Source of the DNA: an uncultured Collinsella sp.
Lineage (GTDB): Bacteria; Actinomycetota; Coriobacteriia; Coriobacteriales; Coriobacteriaceae
DNA length: 18,871 nt
Direction: 5' to 3'
Assembly: GCA_900757385.1 (NCBI GenBank)
Contig: CAAENO010000230.1
Span: forward strand, 1 to 18,871
The notes under the pieces were generated by a model. It was not told the origin of the DNA. It searched no databases and saw only the letters and a list, made by a program, of their open reading frames with translations. Shown here in pieces: positions 5,192-14,340 of this stretch (within the stretch, counting starts at the first letter, position 1; each line of letters opens with the position of its first letter). A program made the position numbers and the translations under genes.

Positions 5192-7202
5192 CATGACGCT
5201 GTTTATCGCATCGCTTGCCGTCTCGTGCATCGGTGCGCTCGCCTCGGTTCTGCTGATCAAAGCCGATAACGCCGCCAAGACCGCCGGCTGCCTTATCGGC
5301 GCCGTCGCCGCGGTGCTTTCGTTTGTGGCCGGTATCCAGGCCGTGCTGGGCGATGTCACGTCGGTCGACACCATCGTGTTCTTCCCGTTTGCCCATTTCC
5401 AGCTGCTGCTCAATCAGCTGTCCGGCCTGTTCGTGGCGCTCATCTCGGTGCTCGCGTTTGCCGGTTCGATCTACGGTCTCAACTACTTTGATGAGTACCC
5501 GGGCAAAAAGGGCCGCGCCGGCTTCTTCTTTAACACCTTCGTGGCGTCCATGATGCTCGTCATCACCGCCGACAACGTGTTTTGGTTCCTGGTCGCCTTT
5601 GAGCTCATGTCGCTGACCTCGTACTTCCTGGTCGTGATCGAGGAGAACGAGAACTCCATCCACGGCGGTTGGCTCTACTTTGTGATCGCGCACGTGGGCT
5701 TCGTGCTCATCATGGCGAGCTTCCTCACCATGACCAACTTCGCCGGCGGCTCGTTTGCCTTTGCGGATTTCCGCGCCACGCAGTTTAGCCCCGCGGTCGC
5801 ATCCGTGTGCTTCGTGCTCGCCTTCTTTGGCTTTGGCGCCAAGGCCGGTATCATCCCGCTGCACGGCTGGCTGCCCAAGGCACATCCCGAGGCGCCGTCT
5901 AACGTGAGTGCCCTCATGTCCGGCGGCATGATCAAGATCGGTATCTTCGGCATCCTCAAGGTTGGTCTCGACCTGCTCTCCGCCTCGGGCGTTCAGGTCT
6001 GGTGGGGCTTTATGGTCATGGTCTTCGGTGCGATCTCGTCGGTCCTCGGCGTGGCGTTCGCCCTGCAGGAGCATGACATCAAGCGCCTGCTTGCCTATCA
6101 CTCCGTCGAGAACATCGGCATCATTCTGCTCGGCGTCGGCGCCTCCATGGCCGCCATGGCGCTCAATTCGGTCGGCATCGCCGTCCTGGCTCTGATGGCC
6201 GCCCTCTACCACACGTTTAACCACGCGATGTTTAAGGGCGAGCTGTTCTTGGGCGCCGGTGCGCTGCTGTACTCCACGGGTACGCGCAATATGGAGAAGA
6301 TGGGCGGCCTGTTCCGTCGTATGCCGGCAACGGCCATCTGCTTCCTTATTGGCGCGCTTGCCATCTCGGCCATCCCGCCCTTCAACGGCTTTGTGTCCGA
6401 GTGGTTTACCTATCAGTCGCTGTTTAATGCCGCCATGCAGGGTGACAAGGCCGTCATGATCGTGGCCGTGTTCGCTGCCGTCGCGCTTGCCATTACCGGC
6501 GCGCTGGCCGTCACGTGCTTCGTCAAGGCCTATGGCGTCTCCTTTGCCTCCGCGCCCCGCTCCGAGGCCGCGGCCAATGCCAAGGAGGTTCCCGCCCCCA
6601 TGGTGTTTGCGCAGGGCCTGCTCGCGGCTATCTGCGTCGTGCTGGGCATTGGCGCTCCCGTGATCGCGCCCGTGCTGGTCGATGTCGCCGCGTCCGTGCT
6701 GCATCCGTACGGTGGCGTGTTTGCCGCCGAGGGCATGGAGCTCATGAACCAGTACTCCGGCGCTGCCACCTCCACGCCCGCGATCGCCATTGCACTCGTG
6801 GTGCTCGTCGGCCTTGCCTGCGGTTATCGCAAGCTCAAGACCGTCGGCAAGGTGCAGAAGTCCCAGCCGTGGGCGTGCGGCTATGCTCCCAACGAGCATA
6901 TGCCCGTCGTGGCCACGACCTTTGCCTCCGAGGTGTCCTGGTTTATGCAGCCGCTCTACACGCTGCGCGACCGCTGCACGGCCGTCTGCTGGTCCATCGC
7001 GCACTTCTTCCAGAAGCTCACCGGTGTGGCCGAGGCTGTTGAGCCCGTACCCGACAAGGTTCTCGTCGATGCCCCGCATAAGGGTGTCGAGAAGCTCGCC
7101 GACCTCGCGACTAAGCTCGAGGGCGGCAACTACAGCATCTATATCTGCTACATCGTCGCGGCACTCGTGGTGTTCCTCGTGCTCGCCGTGCAAATGGGTT
7201 AA
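5184..7202 (+). CDS. hyfB: Hydrogenase-4 membrane subunit B (antiporter-like, NuoL/M/N family)
   Basis: A 672-residue, highly hydrophobic protein with many membrane segments, the same length as E. coli HyfB. It carries the hallmark antiporter residues: Glu140 in FWFLVAFELMSLTSYF and Lys220 in GFGAKAGIIPLHGWLPKAHPEAPSNVSALMSG. Further conserved patches are DIKRLLAYHSVENIG and LYHTFNHAMFKGELFLGAG. The C-terminal part (KSQPWACGYAPNEHMPV and a final membrane helix) is the usual HyfB/HycC extension. It belongs to the membrane arm that may couple H2 formation to ion movement. The start overlaps the end of hyfA; AAGGGAG precedes the ATG. A second Met three residues on is an alternative start. Confidence 0.92.
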   Translation: MDSMTLFIASLAVSCIGALASVLLIKADNAAKTAGCLIGAVAAVLSFVAGIQAVLGDVTSVDTIVFFPFAHFQLLLNQLSGLFVALISVLAFAGSIYGLNYFDEYPGKKGRAGFFFNTFVASMMLVITADNVFWFLVAFELMSLTSYFLVVIEENENSIHGGWLYFVIAHVGFVLIMASFLTMTNFAGGSFAFADFRATQFSPAVASVCFVLAFFGFGAKAGIIPLHGWLPKAHPEAPSNVSALMSGGMIKIGIFGILKVGLDLLSASGVQVWWGFMVMVFGAISSVLGVAFALQEHDIKRLLAYHSVENIGIILLGVGASMAAMALNSVGIAVLALMAALYHTFNHAMFKGELFLGAGALLYSTGTRNMEKMGGLFRRMPATAICFLIGALAISAIPPFNGFVSEWFTYQSLFNAAMQGDKAVMIVAVFAAVALAITGALAVTCFVKAYGVSFASAPRSEAAANAKEVPAPMVFAQGLLAAICVVLGIGAPVIAPVLVDVAASVLHPYGGVFAAEGMELMNQYSGAATSTPAIAIALVVLVGLACGYRKLKTVGKVQKSQPWACGYAPNEHMPVVATTFASEVSWFMQPLYTLRDRCTAVCWSIAHFFQKLTGVAEAVEPVPDKVLVDAPHKGVEKLADLATKLEGGNYSIYICYIVAALVVFLVLAVQMG

Positions 7203-7214
7203 GGAGGGGAGAGC

Positions 7215-8141
7215 ATGAACAACATCGTACTTGCCGTTCTGCAGGGCGTGGTCGTCATGGCCGTCGCGCCGTTCTTCTCCGGTCTCGGTCGCGTGATCCG
7301 CGCCAAGATGCACAACCGTCGCGGCCCCAGCATCATGCAGGACTACCGCGATCTGGCCAAGCTCTTTGCGCGCCCCGAGTCCCAGAGCGAGGACGCGAGC
7401 TTTGCGCTTCGCATTATGCCGCCGCTGTTCTTCGCCGTCGCCTTTATGCTCGCGATGGGCCTGCCGCTCTTTACGGCACAAAGCCCCATCCCGGTCTTTG
7501 GTGACGCCATCACCATCATGTACAGCCTGGCGCTCGCCCGCTTCTTCTTCGCCCTCTGCGGTGTGGATTCGTCCAACGCTTACGCCGGTATCGGCGGCGT
7601 TCGCGAGCTGCTCATGAGCGTGCTCATCGAGCCGTCCATGCTGCTGGCGCTGTTTGCCGCCGCCTTGGTGTGCGGCTCCACCGACATCGCCACCATGGGC
7701 CAGCACATCATGACGGGCGCCATCGACGCGCCGGTCGCCGTGATCCTCGCCGGCATCGCCTTTGCGATCGCCTGCTACATGGAACTCGGCAAGCTGCCGT
7801 TTGACCAGGCCGAGGCCGAGCAGGAGCTCCAGGAAGGTCCGCTCGCCGAGCTTTCCGGCCCGTCGCTCGCCATGGCCAAGCTCGCCATGTCCATGAAGCA
7901 GGTCCTGGTCGTCGCTTGGTTCTGCGCGATCTTCGTCCCCTGGGGCGAGCCCGCGACCGTGGGCGCCGCCGCCGTTCTGGGCGCGGTCATCTTCCTGGTG
8001 AAGTGCCTGATCGACTTTGTCGTATGCGGCGTGATCGAGAACTCCTGCTCGCGCTCGCGTTTTAAGGTGCTCGGCAATCAGACCTGGGCCGTCGTGGGCA
8101 TCGCCGTTCTGGCGTTTGTCTTCGTGGTCGTCGGCGTGTAG
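7215..8141 (+). CDS. hyfC: Hydrogenase-4 membrane subunit C (NuoH/HycD-like)
   Basis: A 308-residue membrane protein of the NuoH/HycD/HyfC family (E. coli HycD is 307). The family signature is clear: an early cytoplasmic loop KMHNRRGPSIMQDYRDLAKLF and, later, MELGKLPFDQAEAEQELQEG followed by PLAELSGPSLAM. These acidic loops contact the hydrogenase module and form the link between the electron-transfer arm and the ion-translocating arm. AAGGAGGGG lies just before the ATG, 12 bp after the hyfB stop. No unusual insertions or missing segments were seen. Confidence 0.93.
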   Translation: MNNIVLAVLQGVVVMAVAPFFSGLGRVIRAKMHNRRGPSIMQDYRDLAKLFARPESQSEDASFALRIMPPLFFAVAFMLAMGLPLFTAQSPIPVFGDAITIMYSLALARFFFALCGVDSSNAYAGIGGVRELLMSVLIEPSMLLALFAAALVCGSTDIATMGQHIMTGAIDAPVAVILAGIAFAIACYMELGKLPFDQAEAEQELQEGPLAELSGPSLAMAKLAMSMKQVLVVAWFCAIFVPWGEPATVGAAAVLGAVIFLVKCLIDFVVCGVIENSCSRSRFKVLGNQTWAVVGIAVLAFVFVVVGV

Positions 8142-8156
8142 GAGAAGGGAGAAACA

Positions 8157-9614
8157 ATGTCATTTGCAGTCAGTCTGTCCCTTCTCGGCTTGGTCGCTAT
8201 CGCGGCCCCGATGGTGGCCTCGGTGCTCGTCGCCCTGTTCCCCCGTCCGTACGCCAAGTGGTTCAGCGTTTTGGGTGCCGCCGTCTCGACGGCCTGCACC
8301 ATCGCCCTCGCCGCGAATTTCGCCGGCGCCGGCATGCCCGACACGCAGGTCCCCCTGATCTCGTTTGGGCAGACCCTCGTCATGGGATTCACCTTCGATC
8401 GCATGAGCACGCTGCTCGCGCCCGCCTTTGTGGGTATCGGCCTGCTTGTCGTGATCTATTCGATTCCCTATATGAGCGAGAATAACCGTGAGCATCCCGA
8501 TGCGCCGCGTCGTCGCTTCTACGCGTACCTCGCGACCTTCATCGGCGCCATGGCCGGCCTCGTGTACAGCTCGACCCTTTTGGGCCAGCTCGTGTTCTTT
8601 GAGATCACGGGTGCGTGCTCTTGGGGCCTCATTAGCTACTACATGTCGCCTACGGCCAAGAAGGCCGGCATGAAGGCCCTGATCATCACGCATATCGGTG
8701 CGCTCGGCCTGTATCTGGGCGCCGCCATCGTGTTTGCCCACACCGGCACCTTCGCCATTACCGCGATTGCCGGCCTCGATTCCAAGCTCAAGGCTATCGT
8801 CCTTTTGCTCGTGCTGTTTGCGGCCTGGGCCAAGTCCGCGCAGGTTCCCATGTACATGTGGCTGCCTTCGGCCATGGAGGCGCCGACGCCTGTTTCGGCC
8901 TACCTGCATGGCGCCTCGATGGTCAAGGTCGGCGTGTGCGTGTTCGCGCGTGCACTCGTCTCTGCCGGCGAGGTTCCCGAGATCGTGGGCTGGGTCGCCA
9001 TTATCGACGCCATGGTCACCATGCTCTTTGGTTTCCTTATGTACCTGCCGCAAAAGGACATGAAGCGTCTGCTGGCCTTCTCCACGATCGCTCAGCTCTC
9101 CTATGTGTTCTTTGGTCTGGGCCTTTCGGTCTTTGGCAGCCAGCTGGCCTTTGACGGTGCCGTGTGCCACATCTTTAACCACGCTTTCGCCAAGACGCTG
9201 TTCTTCCTGATCGCCGGTTCGTTCTCCTTTACGCTCGGCACGCGTATGCTGCCCAAGCTTCGCGGCATCGTAAAGAAGTACCCGATCTCGGGCGTGGGCT
9301 TTGGTGTCGCGGCACTCGCCATTGCCGGCGTGCCGCCCATGAACACGTTCTTCTCGAAGTTCCAGATCATCGCCGGCGGCTTTTCTGTGGGTGCCGGCAA
9401 CGTCGCGATTCTGGTGCTCGTGTGCATCATGGTTGCCGAGACCGTCGCCACCTTTGCCTGGTTCCTTAAGTGGATGGGCTATTGCCTGCCCGGCGAGCCG
9501 AGCGAAGAGGTCGCTGCGGGAGCCCCGCTTCCCCGCGCGATGGCGTTCGTGTTCATCGTGCTCATCATCATGGTCATTGTCAGCGGCCCGCTTTCGGCCA
9601 GCTGGATCGGTTAG
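8157..9614 (+). CDS. hyfD: Hydrogenase-4 membrane subunit D (antiporter-like)
   Basis: A 485-residue polytopic membrane protein (E. coli HyfD is about 479) of the NuoL/M/N antiporter family. It keeps Glu149 in QLVFFEITGACSWGLISYY and Lys226 in AAWAKSAQVPMYMWLPSAMEAPTPVSAYLHG, and also DMKRLLAFSTIAQLSYVFFG and HIFNHAFAKTLFFL. HyfD is absent from the simpler Hyc (FHL-1) complex, so its presence marks this locus as Hyf/FHL-2 type. The gene follows hyfC by 15 bp, with GGAGAAGGGAG before the ATG, and its stop overlaps the ribosome binding site of hyfE. Confidence 0.92.
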   Translation: MSFAVSLSLLGLVAIAAPMVASVLVALFPRPYAKWFSVLGAAVSTACTIALAANFAGAGMPDTQVPLISFGQTLVMGFTFDRMSTLLAPAFVGIGLLVVIYSIPYMSENNREHPDAPRRRFYAYLATFIGAMAGLVYSSTLLGQLVFFEITGACSWGLISYYMSPTAKKAGMKALIITHIGALGLYLGAAIVFAHTGTFAITAIAGLDSKLKAIVLLLVLFAAWAKSAQVPMYMWLPSAMEAPTPVSAYLHGASMVKVGVCVFARALVSAGEVPEIVGWVAIIDAMVTMLFGFLMYLPQKDMKRLLAFSTIAQLSYVFFGLGLSVFGSQLAFDGAVCHIFNHAFAKTLFFLIAGSFSFTLGTRMLPKLRGIVKKYPISGVGFGVAALAIAGVPPMNTFFSKFQIIAGGFSVGAGNVAILVLVCIMVAETVATFAWFLKWMGYCLPGEPSEEVAAGAPLPRAMAFVFIVLIIMVIVSGPLSASWIG

Positions 9615-9627
9615 GAGGTAGAACGAC

Positions 9628-10281
9628 ATGGGTTATTCGATCGTCAACATCCTTGGCGGCCTTCTGATCGTCACGTCCACCATGGTGGTCGTCTCAAAGA
9701 ACATCAAGCACGCCATCCGCTGGTATGCGGTGCAGTCGCTGGTGCTCGTGGGACTGCTCGCTACGCTCGGTGCCACCACCGGTGCGCAGGAGCTGCTTAT
9801 GTGGGCTGGATCTGCCTTTATCACCAAGGTCGTCCTGGTCCCTTATATCCTCAACCGCGCATACAAGAAGATGGGCGAGCCGAGTGACGCATCACTCAAG
9901 GCCGGCCTTAAGCCCGCGTGGGCCATCTGCATCATCGCCGTGGAGGTCGCGATCTGCTTTGCCGTCGTGACGCAGATCAGCCTGCCCACGGCCGAGGTCG
10001 CAACGCCTGCGCTCGCCATTAGCTTCGCTCACTTCTTTGTGGGCCTCACCTGCATCATTTCGCAGCGCAACATCATGAAGCAGATCTTTGGATACTGCCT
10101 TATGGAAAACGGCAGCCATGTGACGCTCGCGCTTTTGGCCCCCACCGCCCCCGAGATCATCGAGATCGGTATCGCCACCGACGCCATCTTTGCCGTCATC
10201 ATCATGTCCATCGTCGTGCGTCGCATTTGGGACGACTCCCACTCGCTCGATGCGCGCGACCTGTCCGAGCTGAGGGGGTAG
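9628..10281 (+). CDS. hyfE: Hydrogenase-4 membrane subunit E
   Basis: A 217-residue hydrophobic protein, nearly the same length as E. coli HyfE (216). The N-terminal half resembles NuoK-like small membrane subunits; the C-terminal half ends with a charged cytoplasmic tail (RRIWDDSHSLDARDLSELRG) typical of HyfE. Conserved-looking patches include SAFITKVVLVPYIL and GYCLMENGSHVTLALLAP, the latter with a membrane-embedded Glu. It lies between two antiporter-like genes, as in the E. coli hyf operon, and is specific to Hyf-type complexes. GGAGGT precedes the ATG. Confidence 0.9.
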   Translation: MGYSIVNILGGLLIVTSTMVVVSKNIKHAIRWYAVQSLVLVGLLATLGATTGAQELLMWAGSAFITKVVLVPYILNRAYKKMGEPSDASLKAGLKPAWAICIIAVEVAICFAVVTQISLPTAEVATPALAISFAHFFVGLTCIISQRNIMKQIFGYCLMENGSHVTLALLAPTAPEIIEIGIATDAIFAVIIMSIVVRRIWDDSHSLDARDLSELRG

Positions 10282-10284
10282 TCC

Positions 10285-11844
10285 ATGGAAACGTTGATTC
10301 TCGCCCTGCTCGCGACTCCTTTGGTGTTTTCGCTGGTCATGGCGTTTTTGCCCAAGAACACGTCCTATAACGTGTTTGCCGGTCTCAACCTGGTCTCCGT
10401 CGCAGCCGTCCTGGTGCTGTCGATTATGACGGCCGGTGACGTCCTTATGAGCGGCGACGCCGCGAGCGCTCTTGGCCTGTGGTTTCACCTCGATTCGCTG
10501 GGCGCCATCTTTGTGCTGCTCATCGGCTTTATCGGTTTTCTTACGGGGCTGTTCTCGCTGCCTTATGTAAAGGCCGATATCGAGGAGGGCTCCATGCCCG
10601 CCGAGCGCGCCAAGCAGTATTTTGCGCTGTTTAGCCTGTTCGTGTTCACCATGCTGCTCGCGTGCCTGTCCAACAACATGATCCTCACGTGGGCCGCCGT
10701 GGAAGCAACCACGCTTTCCACCGTGTTCCTCGTGGGTATCTACAAGAACAAGACGGCCCTCGAGGCTTCTTGGAAGTATGCGATGGTCTGCACCGCCGGC
10801 GTGGCCTTTGGCCTGTTCGGTACGCTGCTGATCTACGCCAACGCCGCCGACGTGATTCCCAATGCCCACGAGGCCGCATTCCTGTCGTGCGTGCTGCCGT
10901 ATGCCGATCAGTTCGACCCGACGCTCATGCGCCTCGCCTTTGCGTTTGTCGTGATCGGTTTTGGCACCAAGGCCGGCCTGTTCCCCATGCACACCTGGCT
11001 GCCCGATGCCCACTCCCAGGCCCCGAGCCCTGTCTCGGCCCTGCTCTCGGGCGTGCTGCTTAAGTGCGCCATGCTTGTGATCATGCGCTTCTACGGCTTT
11101 ACTATCCAAGCCGTGGGCGCCGAGTATCCGCAACTTTTGCTGCTGATCGTCGGTACGCTGTCCATTTTGGTGGCGGCACTTTCGATGTTTCGCCAGGACG
11201 ACCTCAAGCGCCGCTTTGCGTACTCGTCTGTGGAGAACGTGGGCGTTATCGCCCTGTGCCTGGGTATCGGTGGCCCGCTGGGTATCGCCGCGGCCCTGCT
11301 GCACTGCGTGTTCCACGGCTTTACCAAGACGCTTGCCTTCTGCGTGTCCGGCAACATCCAGCACGCCTTTGGCACGCGTAGCCTGGCCAAGATCCAGGGC
11401 GTCGTCGAGGTTGCACCCGCAACCGCCGCGCTCGCCGTCCTGGCACTGCTCGGTCTTGGTGCCTTCCCGCCCTTTGGCATGTTTATTTCCGAGTTCCTGA
11501 CTTTTGTCGCCGGTGTTACCGCCGGTCCCATGTGGCTGGTCGTCGTGGTCGCCCTCGGTCTTACCGTGGCCATCTCCGCGCTCACCCGCATCGCACTCAA
11601 GTCGGTATTCGGCCATGCGCCCCAGGGCATGGGCAAGCATGAGGCCCCGGCGCTCATGCTTATCCCCGAAATCATCCTGGCTGTCATGATCTTGTGGTTT
11701 GGCATCGCCACCCCGCTGCCTCTCGTGCACGGTGTGGAGACCGCGACCGGCATCGTGCTCGAGCAGAGCACCGAGGAACTTCACGCGACGCCGATGTACC
11801 GCGCTGTGTTCGGTACCGAGACCGCTCAGAGCGAGGTGGAGTAA
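10285..11844 (+). CDS. hyfF: Hydrogenase-4 membrane subunit F (antiporter-like)
   Basis: A 519-residue polytopic protein of the NuoL/M/N family (E. coli HyfF is 526). The conserved acid is Glu140 in ILTWAAVEATTLSTVFLVG and the conserved Lys is Lys229 in GFGTKAGLFPMHTWLPDAHSQAPSPVSALLSG. DDLKRRFAYSSVENVGVIA and HCVFHGFTKTLAFC follow in the usual order. It is the third antiporter-like subunit, giving this complex the same number of such modules as respiratory complex I. The gene starts 3 bp after the hyfE stop, with AGGGGG as ribosome binding site inside the end of hyfE. Confidence 0.92.
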   Translation: METLILALLATPLVFSLVMAFLPKNTSYNVFAGLNLVSVAAVLVLSIMTAGDVLMSGDAASALGLWFHLDSLGAIFVLLIGFIGFLTGLFSLPYVKADIEEGSMPAERAKQYFALFSLFVFTMLLACLSNNMILTWAAVEATTLSTVFLVGIYKNKTALEASWKYAMVCTAGVAFGLFGTLLIYANAADVIPNAHEAAFLSCVLPYADQFDPTLMRLAFAFVVIGFGTKAGLFPMHTWLPDAHSQAPSPVSALLSGVLLKCAMLVIMRFYGFTIQAVGAEYPQLLLLIVGTLSILVAALSMFRQDDLKRRFAYSSVENVGVIALCLGIGGPLGIAAALLHCVFHGFTKTLAFCVSGNIQHAFGTRSLAKIQGVVEVAPATAALAVLALLGLGAFPPFGMFISEFLTFVAGVTAGPMWLVVVVALGLTVAISALTRIALKSVFGHAPQGMGKHEAPALMLIPEIILAVMILWFGIATPLPLVHGVETATGIVLEQSTEELHATPMYRAVFGTETAQSEVE

Positions 11845-11847
11845 CGA

Positions 11848-13620
11848 ATGATTGAAACTGAGAACAAGGTGTATGCCCGTCGCTGCGAGAGCCATGTCGA
11901 GGCCCTGCGCCGCGCCGTTCCGGGCTGCATCGAGAAGGTCGAGTGGCAGTGCGAGGACCAGCTGACGATTACCGTCAAGCAGGACAAGCTGCCCGAGGCC
12001 GTCCACTACCTGTATTACGAGCGCTACGGTTGGATTCCCGTGATCATCGGCAACGATGAGCGCAGTCTGTGCGGCCGTTACGCCGTGTACTACGTCATCT
12101 CCATGGAGGGGGAGGACCCCGGCTGGGTGACCGTGCGCACCGAGGTCGATCCCGCCAAGATGACGTTCCCGTCCGTGACGCCGTTCGTCCCCGCCTGCGT
12201 GTGGGGCGAGCGCGAGCTTCGCGACATGTTCGGCCTGATCCCCGAGGGTCTGCCCGATCGTCGTCGCCTGGTGCTGCCCGACGATTGGCCCAGCGGCCTG
12301 TACCCGCTGCGCAAGGACTCCATGGACTACCGCTTCCGTCCCGCTCCCGCGAGCGATATGGAAAACTACGAGTTCTTGGCCGATACCAAGGGCAAGGAGA
12401 CGACGCTCGTCCCCATGGGCCCGTTGCACATTACCTCCGACGAGCCCGGCCACTTCCGTCTGTTCGTTGAGGGCGAGACGATCGTCGACGCCGACTACCG
12501 TCTGTTCTACGTGCACCGCGGCATGGAGAAGGTTGCCGAGACGCGCCTGAACTATGATGCCGTGACGTTCCTCGCCGACCGCATCTGCGGTATCTGCGGC
12601 TGCGCCCACTCGGTGGCCTATGCCGAGGCCGTCGAGCGTGCCCAGGGCATCCATGTCCCGCCGCGCGCCCAGTACATCCGCGCCATCATGCTCGAGGTCG
12701 AGCGCCTGCATTCGCATCTGCTCAACATTGGTCTCGCATCGCACTACACGGGCTTCGACTCCGGCTTCCAGCAGTTCTTCCGCGTCCGCGAGAAGTCCAT
12801 GGACCTGGCCGAGAAGCTCTCCGGTCACCGTAAGACCTACGGTCTCAACGTGATCGGCGGCGTGCGTCGCGACATTTTGGCCGAGCAGAAGCTTTCCACG
12901 CTCACGACCATCCACCAGCTGCGCTCCGAGGTTCAGGAGCTCGTCGACGTCTTGCTCTCCACGCCCAACTTTATTGAGCGTACGAGTGGCATCGGCATCT
13001 TGGACCGCAAGATCGCACGCGACTTCTCGCCGGTCGGCCCGCTCATGCGTGGCTCGGGCTATGCCCGCGACGTGCGCTTTGACCATCCCTTCGACGGCTA
13101 CGCCGATCCGGACGTCCAAAAGATGCACGCCGCCACGGCCGACACCTGCGATGCCTTCGGCCGTACCGCCGTCCGTATCCAGGAGGTCTACGATTCGATC
13201 GACATGATCGAGACCATGCTCGAGAACTGCCCGTCGGGCCCCATCCTTACCACGGATTGGGAGTACACCCCGCACAAGTACGCCATCGGCGCCACCGAGG
13301 CTCCGCGCGGCGAGGACGTGCACTGGGCCATGCTCGGCAACAACCAGAAGTGCTACCGCTGGCGCGCCAAGGCGGCCACGTACAGCAACTGGCCGGTCCT
13401 GCGCTACATGTTCCGCGGCAACACCGTGGGCGACGCGGCGCTGATCGTCGGTTCGCTCGACCCGTGCTACTCCTGCACCGACCGCGTGACGGTGACCGAT
13501 GTTGCCGCCAAGCGCGACCACGTGCTCGACAAGGAGCAGTTCGAGAACGTCTGGCGCGACAAGTCGCCGCTTGCGGGCGAGGGCACCATGGCCGCTCCGC
13601 TCGATGAGGAGGCGCTCTAA
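11848..13620 (+). CDS. hyfG: Hydrogenase-4 large subunit ([NiFe] catalytic, NuoC-NuoD fusion type)
   Basis: A 590-residue group 4a [NiFe]-hydrogenase large subunit. Residues 1 to about 170 are a NuoC-like domain with WGERELRDMFGLIPEGLPDRR (from Trp119) and PLRKD. The rest is NuoD/HycE-like, with HRGMEKVAE (His223). The nickel site is built from RICGICGCAH (Cys247, Cys250) and DPCYSC (Cys540, Cys543). Maturation normally cuts after DPCYSCTDR; here that is Arg546, removing a 44-residue tail (E. coli HycE loses 32). The matching protease gene hycI lies downstream. The enzyme reduces protons to H2 on the cytoplasmic side. The start is 3 bp after hyfF, with GGTGGAG before it. Confidence 0.96.
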   Translation: MIETENKVYARRCESHVEALRRAVPGCIEKVEWQCEDQLTITVKQDKLPEAVHYLYYERYGWIPVIIGNDERSLCGRYAVYYVISMEGEDPGWVTVRTEVDPAKMTFPSVTPFVPACVWGERELRDMFGLIPEGLPDRRRLVLPDDWPSGLYPLRKDSMDYRFRPAPASDMENYEFLADTKGKETTLVPMGPLHITSDEPGHFRLFVEGETIVDADYRLFYVHRGMEKVAETRLNYDAVTFLADRICGICGCAHSVAYAEAVERAQGIHVPPRAQYIRAIMLEVERLHSHLLNIGLASHYTGFDSGFQQFFRVREKSMDLAEKLSGHRKTYGLNVIGGVRRDILAEQKLSTLTTIHQLRSEVQELVDVLLSTPNFIERTSGIGILDRKIARDFSPVGPLMRGSGYARDVRFDHPFDGYADPDVQKMHAATADTCDAFGRTAVRIQEVYDSIDMIETMLENCPSGPILTTDWEYTPHKYAIGATEAPRGEDVHWAMLGNNQKCYRWRAKAATYSNWPVLRYMFRGNTVGDAALIVGSLDPCYSCTDRVTVTDVAAKRDHVLDKEQFENVWRDKSPLAGEGTMAAPLDEEAL

Positions 13621-13621
13621 T

Positions 13622-14338
13622 ATGCTGAAGCTTTGGAAGGTTAACGCCAAGGCCGGCGACGCGACGGTCAAGTACCCGTTTGCGCCGTTCCCCACCAATA
13701 AGGACATGCGCGGCAAGCCCGAGCACAATGCCGAGCTCTGCATCGCCTGCGGTGCCTGCGGCGTGGCGTGCCCGGCCGATGCCATTCGCATGGACACCGA
13801 CCTTGCGGCCGATACCATCACCTGGTCGATCGACTACGGTCGCTGCATCTTTTGCGGCCGCTGTGAGGAAGCCTGCCCCATGGAGGCCATCAAGCTTACC
13901 GAGGAGTTTGAGCTGGCCGTCATGAGCAAGGACGACCTCACCAGCAAGAGCGTCTATACGCTCGAGCACTGCTCGCGCTGCGGCAAGCCGTTTGCCCCGC
14001 ACAAGGAGATCGACTACGCCAAGCGCCTGCTGCAAAAGGCCGGCGGCATGGAGGCCGAGCAGGCCGCCCGTACCGTCGGTATGTGCCAGGAGTGCAAGCG
14101 CGAGCTTGACGCCCTGCGCGCCGCCTCGGCCGTAAAGACCGGCAACGCGCACGGCATGGCTGCCAACGAGACGCTTGCGTCCGGTGAGCCCCAGGGCCCC
14201 GGCATGGAGTATCTGGGCGGCCACGGCGTGAACCCGGAGTATATCGACCGCGAGCTCAACCCCGATGCGCCCGAGATTCCCGCCGGTCCTGCGCCGGTCG
14301 AGGGCATCATCATGGATTTTGATACGAAGGAGGAGTAA
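13622..14338 (+). CDS. hyfH: Hydrogenase-4 subunit H, 2x[4Fe-4S] ferredoxin with C-terminal extension
   Basis: A 238-residue NuoI/HycF-like subunit with two [4Fe-4S] motifs, CIACGACGVACPADAI and CIFCGRCEEACPMEAI. These are followed by a CSRCGKPFAPHKEIDYAKRLL segment and a CQECKR pair, a zinc-ribbon-like module also found in HycF/HyfH. E. coli HycF and HyfH are about 180 residues; here an extra tail of about 60 residues (rich in Gly, Pro and acids, ending MDFDTKEE) follows the CQECKR pair. It should relay electrons between HyfA and HyfI. The ATG at 13622 lies 1 bp after the hyfG stop, with GAGGAGG inside the hyfG end. Confidence 0.92.
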   Translation: MLKLWKVNAKAGDATVKYPFAPFPTNKDMRGKPEHNAELCIACGACGVACPADAIRMDTDLAADTITWSIDYGRCIFCGRCEEACPMEAIKLTEEFELAVMSKDDLTSKSVYTLEHCSRCGKPFAPHKEIDYAKRLLQKAGGMEAEQAARTVGMCQECKRELDALRAASAVKTGNAHGMAANETLASGEPQGPGMEYLGGHGVNPEYIDRELNPDAPEIPAGPAPVEGIIMDFDTKEE

Positions 14339-14340
14339 CC

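Noticed and set aside
5133..7706. Minus-strand open frame of 857 codons opposite hyfB-hyfC
   Set aside because: Same shadow effect; the translation is charged and repetitive with no domain pattern.
9892..13821. Minus-strand open frame of 1309 codons opposite hyfE-hyfH
   Set aside because: It lies opposite strongly recognisable genes, has a low-complexity His/Arg/Gly/Asp-rich translation, and exists because GC-rich codon use avoids TTA, CTA and TCA in the real frame.
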